Shown: one piece after another, positions 47,917-56,129 of the stretch
Layout of the letters: each line of letters begins with the position of its first letter
How positions within the stretch are numbered: position 1 is the stretch's first letter
Translations under genes and position numbers: made by a program
Source of the DNA: Paenibacillus sabuli
GTDB lineage: Bacteria; Bacillota; Bacilli; Paenibacillales; Paenibacillaceae
Length of the DNA stretch: 62,431 bases
Direction of reading: 5' to 3'
Assembly: GCF_014705605.1 (NCBI RefSeq)
Contig: NZ_JACXIZ010000047.1
Coordinates: 1-62,431 of the forward strand
Notes under the pieces: model-generated
Told to the model about the DNA's origin: nothing
Databases searched by the model: none
What the model saw: only the letters and a program-made list of their open reading frames with translations

Positions 47917-47931
47917 CAGGATCGTTTTGAA

Positions 47932-47963
47932 CGGCCCGGCGGACCATCAGGTCCGCCGGGCCG
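47932..47963. terminator. Strong convergent hairpin overlapping the adaB end
   Basis: CGGCCCGGCGGAC (47932-47944) pairs perfectly with GTCCGCCGGGCCG (47951-47963). The hairpin includes the last codons of adaB. There is no strong T-run, so it may act as a weak terminator for both genes. Confidence 0.55.
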
Positions 47964-48480
47964 CTTGCCGTTCCAGCTCGAGCAATCTGGTTTTTAGCGG
48001 GAGGCCGCCCCGATATCCGGTGAGCGCGCCGTTTTTGCCGATTACGCGGTGGCAGGGCACGAGCACGAGCAGCGGGTTGGCGGCGACGGCCCGGCTGACC
48101 GCGCGCACTGCGCCGGGCCTGCCGATTGCTTCCGCCAGTCCCGAATAACTAACGGTGCGCCCGTAGTCGATCGCAGTCAGCTGCTGCCACACCTCGAGCT
48201 GGAAGCGAGTGCCCTTATAATGAAGCGGGACCGAAAAGTCGGTGCGCGCGCCGCTAAAATAAGCGGCAAGCTGTCCGGCAGGATCGGCGGTAGCCGCCTC
48301 ATCGTAGATCAGCCGAGCCCGAGGGTGCTGCCGAGTAGCCCAGCCGGCCAATGCGGCTTCGGGTGTCACGGGATCGGCGCTGCTGTCGACAAAGCAGACG
48401 CCACCTTGACTGACCGCAAGGACAAAGCGATGCTCCAGCCAACAGTATCGGCTCCAATATAACGATAACGATTCACTCAT
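47947..48480 (-). CDS. adaB: Methylated-DNA-protein-cysteine S-methyltransferase
   Basis: AdaB/Ogt removes methyl groups from O6-methylguanine by transferring them to its own cysteine. The ATG at 48480 with AGGAGG 9 bases upstream gives 177 residues, close to Bacillus AdaB. The active site PCHRVIG has Cys143, preceded by ARG-finger-type GRPGAVRAVSRAVAANP with the helix-turn-helix used to flip the base, and followed by LTGYRGGLPLKTRLLELE. The start overlaps the adaA stop by 8 bases. An in-frame ATG at 48504 lacks a site. Confidence 0.92.
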   Translation of the reverse strand: MSESLSLYWSRYCWLEHRFVLAVSQGGVCFVDSSADPVTPEAALAGWATRQHPRARLIYDEAATADPAGQLAAYFSGARTDFSVPLHYKGTRFQLEVWQQLTAIDYGRTVSYSGLAEAIGRPGAVRAVSRAVAANPLLVLVPCHRVIGKNGALTGYRGGLPLKTRLLELERQAARRT

Positions 48481-49096
48481 CCGAGCAAGCCTCCTGATTC
48501 GCAAAGGGTGCCTGACTGGCGCGATATGCGGTAGGCGTCAGCCCGAAATGGCCGCGGAACGCCGCGGCGAAATGGGCGACACTGCGCCAGCCGCCGCGAA
48601 GTGCAATGACGCTGACGGTATCGCTGGTGCTGCGCAAGCGCTCCGCCGCGGCCAGGAGCCGCAGCCTCTTGTGATAGTGAGCCGGACTCACGCCATACAC
48701 ACGCTTGAACAAGCGCTGCAAGTGGTATGGGCTGCTATGAAACGTCTCGCCCAGCCTGCGTAGCGGTACCGCCTCGCCGAGATGCGAAGCGAGGCATTCG
48801 GCGACACGAGTAGCCAATTGCTCGTCCGGCTGCTGAAGGGCGTCCGGCCTGCAGCGCTTGCAGGGACGATACCCCTCGGACGCTGCTTCCGCTGCACGGC
48901 GGAATAGCCGGACATGCCAGCGCAGCGGCAGGCGAGAACGGCAGGAAGGGCGGCAGTAGATACCGGTCGTACGGACGGCATAGACAAAACGTCCGTCCTG
49001 ATCGGACCGGCACTCCACGATAGCGTGCCAGCGTGCTTCGTCGAGCGCGAGAAGGTCCGGTCTGCTCGGGTCTGCAGTCAAATCGAACGAGCGCAT
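48473..49096 (-). CDS. adaA: Methylphosphotriester-DNA methyltransferase and activator AdaA
   Basis: AdaA accepts a methyl group from phosphotriesters in DNA onto a zinc-bound cysteine and then activates the adaptive response. The ATG at 49096 (GAGG 7 bases upstream) gives 207 residues; an upstream ATG at 49129 overlaps the -10 box. Zinc ligands are Cys48, Cys52, Cys79 and Cys82 (GIYCRPSC, PCKRC), with Cys48 as methyl acceptor. The C-terminal half is an AraC-type DNA-binding domain with two HTH units, the second reading VSVIALRGGWRSVAHFAAAF. adaB overlaps its 3' end and alkA is divergent, the same layout as in Bacillus. Confidence 0.93.
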   Translation of the reverse strand: MRSFDLTADPSRPDLLALDEARWHAIVECRSDQDGRFVYAVRTTGIYCRPSCRSRLPLRWHVRLFRRAAEAASEGYRPCKRCRPDALQQPDEQLATRVAECLASHLGEAVPLRRLGETFHSSPYHLQRLFKRVYGVSPAHYHKRLRLLAAAERLRSTSDTVSVIALRGGWRSVAHFAAAFRGHFGLTPTAYRASQAPFANQEACSDE

Positions 49097-49148
49097 ATAT
49101 GGACCTCGCTTTCTATCCGTTGTTGACATCAGTATAACGCGAATACAC

Positions 49149-49182
49149 GTTGCGTGTAAGCTTTGAAAAATAGGAGCGCAAC
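49149..49182. promoter_or_regulatory. Divergent pair of CGCAAC elements, possible Ada operators
   Basis: CGCAAC occurs on the plus strand at 49177-49182, within AAT-6 bases-GCAA (49169-49181), which fits the A-box/B-box spacing known for Ada sites in enteric bacteria. The same hexamer occurs on the minus strand at 49154-49149, inside the palindrome ACACG-CAA-CGTGT, about 11 bases before the TATACT -10 box of adaA. Each copy faces one of the divergent genes. Binding by methylated AdaA is inference. Confidence 0.5.
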
Positions 49183-49273
49183 TTTTCGATGGGCAACCGG
49201 ATGACTCGGGAGTGCCAAATAGGGTATAACGGAGAAGACAGAAGACACTAGCAAAAGCGGGGGAGGTATTGCG

Positions 49274-50167
49274 ATGGAATCGCCAAGTCTGCAGCTGCCA
49301 GTCCCGGACCTATTCGACTATCGGCAGCTGGTGGAGCGGTTGATGCGAGCCGCCAGTGAAATTGTGCATCAAGTCGAGAACGACAGAATCTATAAGTGTA
49401 TCCCATGGAATGACGAGGATGTGCTGCTCGAGCTAAGCGACGGCGGCGATTGCTTGCGCATTTGGTTGCCGACGCAGACGAACCCGCCCAATGAAGAACT
49501 GCTGGCGCATATTGCGGATTATGTAAAGGAGTGGCTCGATCTGGATACGAATCTGACTCCGTTCTATGCGCTCGCCGCGCGCGATCCGTTGCTAGCCGAA
49601 GCGGCGAATCGCTTCCGCGGGCTATGGCTGATCGGCATTCCGGATCTGTACGAGGCGCTGAGCTGGGGCATTCTCGGTCAGCAGATCAATCTGAGCTTTG
49701 CCTATACGCTCAAGCGCCGGCTCGTCCAGCGGTACGGCAGCGCGGTGCATTACCAGGCTCGGACGTACTGGCGGTTTCCGGATGCGTCACGAATTGCGGC
49801 CGTCGCGCCTTCGGAGCTGCAGGAATTGCAGATCAGCGGGCGCAAGGCGGAGTATCTGATCGACATTGCTTCGCGCATTGCGGCAGGGACGCTCAGCAAG
49901 GAAGGCTTGCGCGCGGCCGGCGATGCGGCCGCGGACGAGCTGGTCGCGCTGCGGGGCATCGGACCGTGGACGGCCCAATACGTGCTGATGCATTGCTTGC
50001 GCCGTCGCAACGCTTTTCCGGTCGCAGATGTCGGCCTCCACCAGGCCATTCGGCAAGCGGCTGGTCTGCAGCGCAAGCCTACGCCGGCCGAGGTCTCCGA
50101 GCTTGGCCGCGGCTGGAGCGGTTGGGAGGCCTACGCCGTCTACTACCTTTGGCGGCTGCTTTATTGA
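49274..50167 (+). CDS. alkA: DNA-3-methyladenine glycosylase II
   Basis: AlkA excises alkylated bases such as 3-methyladenine. The 297-residue protein has an N-terminal beta domain (residues 1-95) and the HhH-GPD fold: GILGQQINLSFAYTLKRRLV near 135, the hairpin LRGIGPWTAQYVLMHCL near 225-241 and the catalytic Asp252 in PVADVGLHQ. It starts with GGGGGAGG upstream. TATAAC (49225-49230) could be its -10 box, with an Ada-like site 45 bases further upstream. It is divergent from adaA-adaB. Confidence 0.93.
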   Translation: MESPSLQLPVPDLFDYRQLVERLMRAASEIVHQVENDRIYKCIPWNDEDVLLELSDGGDCLRIWLPTQTNPPNEELLAHIADYVKEWLDLDTNLTPFYALAARDPLLAEAANRFRGLWLIGIPDLYEALSWGILGQQINLSFAYTLKRRLVQRYGSAVHYQARTYWRFPDASRIAAVAPSELQELQISGRKAEYLIDIASRIAAGTLSKEGLRAAGDAAADELVALRGIGPWTAQYVLMHCLRRRNAFPVADVGLHQAIRQAAGLQRKPTPAEVSELGRGWSGWEAYAVYYLWRLLY

Positions 50168-50232
50168 CGGATGCGGCGATGCCCCATGCTGAGCAGCACG
50201 GGACATCGCTGATCGGAATGACTTGTCCAGAT

Positions 50233-51105
50233 TCAGAGCACGCGTCTGGCACTCACGTATTTTTTGCTCCAATAACCAGACGAGAGCGAGCTGATATTGA
50301 CATTTCCGGACGGTGAATTGTGTATGAATTCCCCGTCGCTTATGTAGATGCCCACATGATTGATGCCGCCGCCGTTCGTATCGAAAAACACCAGATCGCC
50401 AGCTTTCAGGTTGCTTTTGCTGACACCGTAGCCGGCATTTTTTTGATAGCTGGTGCCCCATTTCAATGAGACGCCGTTTTTCTCAAACACATATTCCGTA
50501 AAAGAAGAGCAGTCAAAAATCAAGCGCGATACATTCCGGGTGCCGAATTCGTAGCGGACCTTGCCGATCAGGTTGCGGGCGTCTGCAATAATCGATGCGG
50601 CCGTGCCGCTAACGGCGGAGCCGCTCTCGCTCCCGCTGTTAGAGCCGCCGCTGGATGACAAAAAGCTGGTATCAACGTAGCCGGTTACGCCGTTGTATAC
50701 AATTTTGACCCACCAGGAATTGACTTGTTCTACGATCCGGACATTGGCGCCCCGCGGTACCGTGCCGATTTTGTTGTTCGCCACCTTCGGCGAGGAACGG
50801 AAATTGACGGAGCGGGCAATGGTTGCGTTAGCGGATCCGCTCGAGCCGCCGCTGACTGACGTATACTTGCTGCTGGTGGAGATATAACCGACGCTGCCGC
50901 TGGCCGTCTTGACCTTGTACCAGTACGAATTAGGCTGGCCGACGATCTCCACCTGCTGACCGCGCGTCAGCATGCCGACGACGCGCGCATCGGTGCTCGG
51001 AGCAGTGCGGAAATTGACGCCGAACTTGACCGTTGCAGTTGCGGCGGATGCTGCCGTCGGCACCACGAGCGATGCCGCCAAAACTAGAAAAATCAACTTC
51101 TTCAA
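50233..51105 (-). CDS. Secreted SH3-NlpC/P60 cell-wall endopeptidase
   Basis: The 290-residue protein has a signal peptide (1-21), two SH3b domains (about 24-85 and 95-150) that bind peptidoglycan, a Ser/Gly linker and an NlpC/P60 domain (about 165-290). The catalytic triad is visible as Cys199 (FDCSSFTEYVF), His250 (GINHVGIYI) and His262 (EFIHNSPSG). It hydrolyses D-glutamyl-meso-DAP bonds in peptidoglycan, probably for growth or separation. It ends convergently with alkA; a weak hairpin (50176-50209) lies between. AGGAGG precedes the ATG. Confidence 0.92.
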   Translation of the reverse strand: MKKLIFLVLAASLVVPTAASAATATVKFGVNFRTAPSTDARVVGMLTRGQQVEIVGQPNSYWYKVKTASGSVGYISTSSKYTSVSGGSSGSANATIARSVNFRSSPKVANNKIGTVPRGANVRIVEQVNSWWVKIVYNGVTGYVDTSFLSSSGGSNSGSESGSAVSGTAASIIADARNLIGKVRYEFGTRNVSRLIFDCSSFTEYVFEKNGVSLKWGTSYQKNAGYGVSKSNLKAGDLVFFDTNGGGINHVGIYISDGEFIHNSPSGNVNISSLSSGYWSKKYVSARRVL

Positions 51106-51496
51106 GAAATATTCCTCCTTGCTTGGTAGTCTACTGCCATACTAACCAAAAGGATGAAATGATTGCATTGCACAATTATTTACAGTTGCACTACGAAAGC
51201 GTTTTATTTGTGTGTAAATTTCGCCAAACAGCCCGGAATATTCACGTTTTGCATGATTTTCTCCCGCTTGGATTAAGATTTTTTAACGATTGGTTCAAGC
51301 AGCTTGCAAACGTTTAAAGTATGATAAAATTTTAGTAAAACCCAACTGAATTTTAGTGATGAAAAAAAGAAACAGTTGTGGTAGGATGAATATAAATCGA
51401 CAAAAACCAAATTAAAACGAAATGTAAGCGGATTCAAAAAAAAGGGGGGCTTTCCCGTCTTCAGAAGGCTTCTCCGGCATTGCGGGGGGATAACGC
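51106..51496. other. AT-rich regulatory region between the cell-wall hydrolase and second AraC gene
   Basis: This 391-base stretch is clearly AT-richer than the surrounding genes and holds no convincing ORF. It carries a cre-like TGCAAACGTTTAAA (51305-51318, 12 of 14 consensus positions) and several A/T runs. The minus-strand gene begins at 51105 and the plus-strand AraC gene at 51497, so promoters for both lie here. I could not fix a -35/-10 pair with confidence. Confidence 0.55.
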
Positions 51497-53815
51497 ATGA
51501 AAAAACGGCTGCTGAATCGCGATCGCAAGGGGAGGCTGTTTCGGCGCTTTTTGCTGCCGTACTGCTTGCTGCTTCTCATTCCGCTGATCATTGGCACGCA
51601 TGCCTATTACCAGACGGTGCAGGTCGTGCGCGAAGATGCGCTGGAATTGCATCAGGCGGTACTCGAACAGACCGAACACAGCTTGAATCAACTGTTTACC
51701 GAGATTCGCGACGTCGTATCGCTGATTTCCATTGACAAGGATTTGCTTGCGCTGATGCTCAACGCCGAGCCGGTATGGACGCCCGACAATATCTATCAAT
51801 TTTCGCTGCAGCGCGACGAGCTGAACAAGCTGTCAACCAACAATTATATTTCGGATCTGTTCGTGTATCTCAAAAAAAGCGGCACCATCATCGCCCGCGA
51901 CCATATTGAACGGCTGAGCACGCACCCGATGCAGATCGGGGAGGAAAATTTCGAAGCGTGGCTGGAGCGCATTGTCGAGACGGAGCAGCTAGGTCGGTAT
52001 CACCGGCTCGAGAATGTGACCAACGGTCGCACGGTCGGCAATTACCTCGCCTATGTGAGCGGCCTGCCGGCCGGCTACAGCAATAAGCCAGAGGGCGCCG
52101 TCGTCATCATGATCCGGGAGCAGTCGATCGTCAACTTGTTCAGCCGTCTGCTCGGCCCGGAGGGCTCGTTCGCGTATATTGTGGACGGCGGCGATGCGCT
52201 CATCGCCGCGGCCGGCGTCCAGGCGCAGCCGCTCGCGCTCGCAGGCCAGGGGCGCATGAATTATACGTTCGAGCAGATCGGCGGGCGCGACATGCTCGTG
52301 AGCTATGCCAATTCGCCAGGCAACGGATGGACCTATGTGGCCGGACTGCCTGCCGATACCGTGTTCTCCAAAGCCGATTTCGTCAAGCGCATCAATTGGA
52401 TCGTGCTGGGTGTCGCTTTGTTGCTGGGCGCGCTGCTGGCGATGTTGTTCGCACGGCGCAATGCCAAGCCGATTTCCGAGGTGCTCGATGCGCTGCGCGA
52501 CTTTGCGTCCAAGGGGGAGCCGGGGCGCAAGCTCGGTGAACTGGACGTGCTCAAATCGGCGGTCCATCAGGTCATCAGCAGCAATACGTCGCTCAGCGTG
52601 CGGATGAAGCTGCAGCAACCGGTGCTGCAGGCGGCTTTTGTGGAGCGTTTACTAAAAAACGGCTTCAATCGCCAGGAGGAGCTGGAGGCCCACGCCGAGC
52701 ACGCTCAGCTCGATCTGGGCGAGGCGTCGAAGCGGGTGGTCGTCCTCCGGCTCCTGGAGCCGGAGCTGCTGCCCGCCGGCTCGACGGCGATCGCGGATAC
52801 GGAGCTGGCCATGGAGCAGATGCGCGCGCTACGCGGCTGCCGCTACGTACACGAGCTGAGGAGCGGCCGTCTGGCGGCCATCGTCGCCTCGGAGGCGGGC
52901 ATCGGTCTGAGCGAGCAGGAAGCGACCGACGCGCTGCAGACTGCGCTAGCCGAGCTGCAGGAGGCGCTGCATCAGCAATTCGGACTGCTCACGCTCGTGG
53001 GCATCGGGCAGCCCTATGCGGCATGGCTCGATCTATGGCGCTCGTGCAACGAGGCCGAGCAGGCGCTCGATTACCTCGATCCGGAGATGCCGCAGCAGCA
53101 GGCGCGGTACGACGCCTGGGGCAGCATGTCCGGCCATTACTACTATCCGCTCGATCTTGAGGTCAAGCTCATGCACGCCCTGCGCGCCGGCGATTCGCAA
53201 GCGCTGGAGCGGCTGCTGGACCACATTGAGGAAGAGAATTTCCAGCGTCGCCAGCTCGGGCCGTGGCGTAAAAAGCAGCTCTTCACCGAGCTGCAAGGCA
53301 CCCTGCTCAAACTATCGGAGCATCTCCAGCCCGGACATGTCGAGCTGGAGCAGCAGCTTGAGGGCATCGACATCGAGGCAGGGGACGGCGGCGGGACCGA
53401 GCAGGCCTTCGCGCGATTGCGACAGCTGGCGCTGCTCGTCAGCTTGCGGATTCAGGATCAGAAATGCAGCAAATATTCGGAAATGTTCGGGCAGCTGGAG
53501 CGGCGCATCTTGGAAAGCTATGCCGACAGCAATCTCAGTCTCGGCCAGCTCGCTTCCGAATTCAAGCAGACCGAAAGCTTCCTCTCCACGCTGTTCAAAG
53601 AACAGAAGGGCATTACCTTCTCCGAGCACGTCGAACGGCTGCGACTGGAGCAGGCGTGCAAGCTGCTGAGCGGCACCTCCGATCCGATTCAGGAGATCGC
53701 GGCTCGGATCGGCTACAATAGCGACAAGTCGTTTCGCAGGGCCTTCAAGCGCGCTTACGGCGTACAGCCGACGAGCTATCGCAGTTCCGCGCCCGCGGCC
53801 ATGGAAAGTCTGTAA
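51497..53815 (+). CDS. Second membrane-bound AraC-family sensor/regulator
   Basis: This 772-residue protein has membrane segments near residues 18-40 and 300-320, an extracytoplasmic sensor between them, and a C-terminal AraC DNA-binding domain (about 665-765) with NLSLGQLASEFKQTESFLSTL and PIQEIAARIGYNSDKSFRRAF. It shares order and size with the regulator at 38860 but has a different sensor. A G-rich site lies upstream of the ATG. It precedes the second transporter operon and probably activates it in response to its sugar. Confidence 0.85.
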   Translation: MKKRLLNRDRKGRLFRRFLLPYCLLLLIPLIIGTHAYYQTVQVVREDALELHQAVLEQTEHSLNQLFTEIRDVVSLISIDKDLLALMLNAEPVWTPDNIYQFSLQRDELNKLSTNNYISDLFVYLKKSGTIIARDHIERLSTHPMQIGEENFEAWLERIVETEQLGRYHRLENVTNGRTVGNYLAYVSGLPAGYSNKPEGAVVIMIREQSIVNLFSRLLGPEGSFAYIVDGGDALIAAAGVQAQPLALAGQGRMNYTFEQIGGRDMLVSYANSPGNGWTYVAGLPADTVFSKADFVKRINWIVLGVALLLGALLAMLFARRNAKPISEVLDALRDFASKGEPGRKLGELDVLKSAVHQVISSNTSLSVRMKLQQPVLQAAFVERLLKNGFNRQEELEAHAEHAQLDLGEASKRVVVLRLLEPELLPAGSTAIADTELAMEQMRALRGCRYVHELRSGRLAAIVASEAGIGLSEQEATDALQTALAELQEALHQQFGLLTLVGIGQPYAAWLDLWRSCNEAEQALDYLDPEMPQQQARYDAWGSMSGHYYYPLDLEVKLMHALRAGDSQALERLLDHIEEENFQRRQLGPWRKKQLFTELQGTLLKLSEHLQPGHVELEQQLEGIDIEAGDGGGTEQAFARLRQLALLVSLRIQDQKCSKYSEMFGQLERRILESYADSNLSLGQLASEFKQTESFLSTLFKEQKGITFSEHVERLRLEQACKLLSGTSDPIQEIAARIGYNSDKSFRRAFKRAYGVQPTSYRSSAPAAMESL

Positions 53816-53845
53816 CGAGCGAAGTTATAGAAGGAACCGCAGGTT

Positions 53846-53886
53846 ACGGCCGGATGCGCGCAGCTCATGCGCCAGCCGGCCGTTTT
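53846..53886 (+). terminator. Terminator after the second AraC gene
   Basis: ACGGCCGG (53846-53853) pairs with CCGGCCGT (53876-53883), with an inner TGCGC/GCGCA-type pairing, followed by TTTT. The operon downstream must therefore have its own promoter. Confidence 0.65.
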
Positions 53887-53986
53887 GGCGTCAGGGCATC
53901 TTGAAGCGGGACGCCGGCGGAACCGTCGCGCGACTGGCGAAGCGATGCGCGGCACACCCTGCAAGCCTCGAGCGGACGTTGTTTTG

Positions 53987-54000
53987 CAAACGTATTCATT
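53987..54000 (+). promoter_or_regulatory. cre-like site upstream of the second transporter operon
   Basis: TGCAAACGTATTCA matches the cre consensus at 12 of 14 positions. It overlaps a possible -35 box TTGCAA (53986-53991) with TACAGA 18 bases further on. The rest of 53887-54182 holds no gene. Confidence 0.45.
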
Positions 54001-54182
54001 TTCGGGGTACAGAACAATGGTGTGCCCAAAAAATAAGGTGTGTATCCGTTAAAAAGCCTTGTGCGGAGCGGGTTTCCAGGCATTTCAGAAAAGGTCGGGG
54101 CGCTGATGAAGTGTTCCTTTACGAAGCTGTCCGGGGCGAGGTATGGTGAACACATGACAGCGCTAACAAGGAGGGATGCCGG

Positions 54183-55121
54183 ATGGGTTCAGGCGTGCTG
54201 CTGCGAAAAGTAAAGAAGCAAAAGGTGCTGCTGCTGCTTCTGCTGCCGGCGATTGTGTATTTTATTGTATTCAACTACGTGCCGATGTACGGGGTGCTGA
54301 TCGCCTTCAAAAACTTCAAAATGCAAGAGGGCGTCAATTTCGTAGCGAATGTATTCAACGCGCCATGGGCCGGAAAATGGGGGCTGGATCATTTTAAAAC
54401 GTTTGTAAACGGGCCGTACTTCTGGCAGTTGCTGCGCAATACCTTTTTACTCGGCATTTATTCGCTCGCGTTTGGCTTTCCGATTCCGATCATCTTTGCA
54501 CTGCTGCTGAATGAGCTGCGCAAGCGCTTCTATAAAAGCTTCGTGCAAACGGTCAGCTACCTGCCGTACTTCCTCTCCATCGTGGCCGTCATCGGCATGA
54601 TGAAGATGGTGCTCTCGCCGAGCTCGGGCGTCGTGAACAAGCTGCTGGAGCGGGTAGGCCTCGACTCGATCTACTTTTTCGCCTTGCCGGAGTGGTTCCG
54701 CTTCCTGTTCATCTCCTCCGGCATCTGGACGAGTATGGGGATGGGCGCCGTCATCTACCTCGCGGCTCTGTCCAAGGTGGATACGGAGCAATACGAGTCC
54801 GCGGTCATCGACGGCGCGACGCGGCTGCGTCAGATGTGGCATATTACGCTGCCGGCCATCAAGCCGGTTGTCGTGATCACGCTTATACTGAACATGTCCG
54901 GCGTGCTGAGCGTCGGCGCCGAGAAAATTATTCTGATGTACAACTCGCTGACGTACGAGACGGCGGACGTGTTCTCGACCTTCGTCTACCGGCGCGGCCT
55001 GATCGAGCTCGACTTCAGCTTCGGCGCAGCCGTCGATCTGTTCAACGCCATCGTCAACATCATTTTCCTGGTCACGGCCAATACGATCGCAAGAAAGGTG
55101 GCAGGTGAGAGTCTATGGTAA
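54183..55121 (+). CDS. ABC sugar transporter permease, LplB type (second module)
   Basis: This 312-residue, six-segment permease opens KQKVLLLLLLPAIVYFIVFN and carries the EAA-type loop EQYESAVIDGATRLRQMWHITL split across residues about 205-226. It ends ARKVAGESLW. AGGAGGG lies before the ATG. The last 7 bases overlap the next gene. It is the paralogue of the permease at 41530, and no ATPase gene accompanies it. Confidence 0.92.
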   Translation: MGSGVLLRKVKKQKVLLLLLLPAIVYFIVFNYVPMYGVLIAFKNFKMQEGVNFVANVFNAPWAGKWGLDHFKTFVNGPYFWQLLRNTFLLGIYSLAFGFPIPIIFALLLNELRKRFYKSFVQTVSYLPYFLSIVAVIGMMKMVLSPSSGVVNKLLERVGLDSIYFFALPEWFRFLFISSGIWTSMGMGAVIYLAALSKVDTEQYESAVIDGATRLRQMWHITLPAIKPVVVITLILNMSGVLSVGAEKIILMYNSLTYETADVFSTFVYRRGLIELDFSFGAAVDLFNAIVNIIFLVTANTIARKVAGESLW

Positions 55122-56014
55122 AGGATACGTCGTTTGGCTCGCGCGTACTCGATGTGGTCGTTCATGCCACGATGGTGCTCGTCGTCTTGATCACCTTGCT
55201 CCCGATTGTTCACGTCGCCTCTATCTCGTTGAGCTCGCCCGACGATATCGTGCGCGGCGAGGTGGGGCTGTGGCCGAGCAATTTCAGCCTGGGCGCCTAT
55301 CAGACAATTTTATTTGAAAACGCACACATTCCGCGTTCGTTCCTTAACTCGGTCCTGATCACGATCGTGGGCACGGCCATGAATGTCGTCTTCACGACGG
55401 CGGCGGCCTACGTGCTGTCAAAGAAGGATCTGCTGCTGCGGCCGCTGTTCATGACGATCTGCATTCTGCCGATGTTCTTCACTGGCGGCATCATTCCGCA
55501 ATTCCTGCTCGTGCAGTCGCTGGGAATGATGAATACGATCTGGTCGGTGACCGTGCCGGTACTGATCAGCTCCTGGTGGCTGATCATCATGATTTCGTTC
55601 TTCAAAAACTTTCCGGTCGAGATTGAGGAGGCGGCCAAGCTCGATGGCTGCGGCGACCTGCAGACGCTGATTCGTATCGTGCTGCCGCTGTCGACCGCAG
55701 CGGTGGCGACAATCGGTCTGTTCTACGCGGTCACCCATTGGAATTCCTACTTCACAGCCATGCTGTATCTGCGCAACTACGAGAACTATCCGCTGCAGTT
55801 GATCCTGCGGGAGATCGTGCTGCAGAATACGCTGGCCGACCAGTTGGCCTCGCAAGGCAATGCATCCTTGGCCGAGGACATGAGCTCCAATCTGACGCCG
55901 GAGAGCGTGCAATATGCAACGCTGGTCATTTCGATCGTCCCGATGCTGGCCGTCTATCCGTTCATTCAGAAATATTTCGTGCGCGGCATCATGATCGGTT
56001 CGCTCAAAGGCTGA
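55115..56014 (+). CDS. ABC sugar transporter permease, YtcP type (second module)
   Basis: This 299-residue permease overlaps the previous gene by 7 bases, so the two are translationally coupled. It has six membrane segments, the EAA loop IEEAAKLDGCGDLQTLIRI near 170-188, and the conserved C-terminus YPFIQKYFVRGIMIGSLKG. It forms the membrane channel with the LplB-type subunit. Confidence 0.92.
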   Translation: MVKDTSFGSRVLDVVVHATMVLVVLITLLPIVHVASISLSSPDDIVRGEVGLWPSNFSLGAYQTILFENAHIPRSFLNSVLITIVGTAMNVVFTTAAAYVLSKKDLLLRPLFMTICILPMFFTGGIIPQFLLVQSLGMMNTIWSVTVPVLISSWWLIIMISFFKNFPVEIEEAAKLDGCGDLQTLIRIVLPLSTAAVATIGLFYAVTHWNSYFTAMLYLRNYENYPLQLILREIVLQNTLADQLASQGNASLAEDMSSNLTPESVQYATLVISIVPMLAVYPFIQKYFVRGIMIGSLKG

Positions 56015-56129
56015 CGCGGCCGACGACGAACAGATTCGGCAACCATGAAGGAGGTGGTGCTCGGGCTGAGTGGGCAGGGCAACTGATAATCGAAGGGGCT
56101 TGACCAAACTCATTAAAGGGGATGAACAC

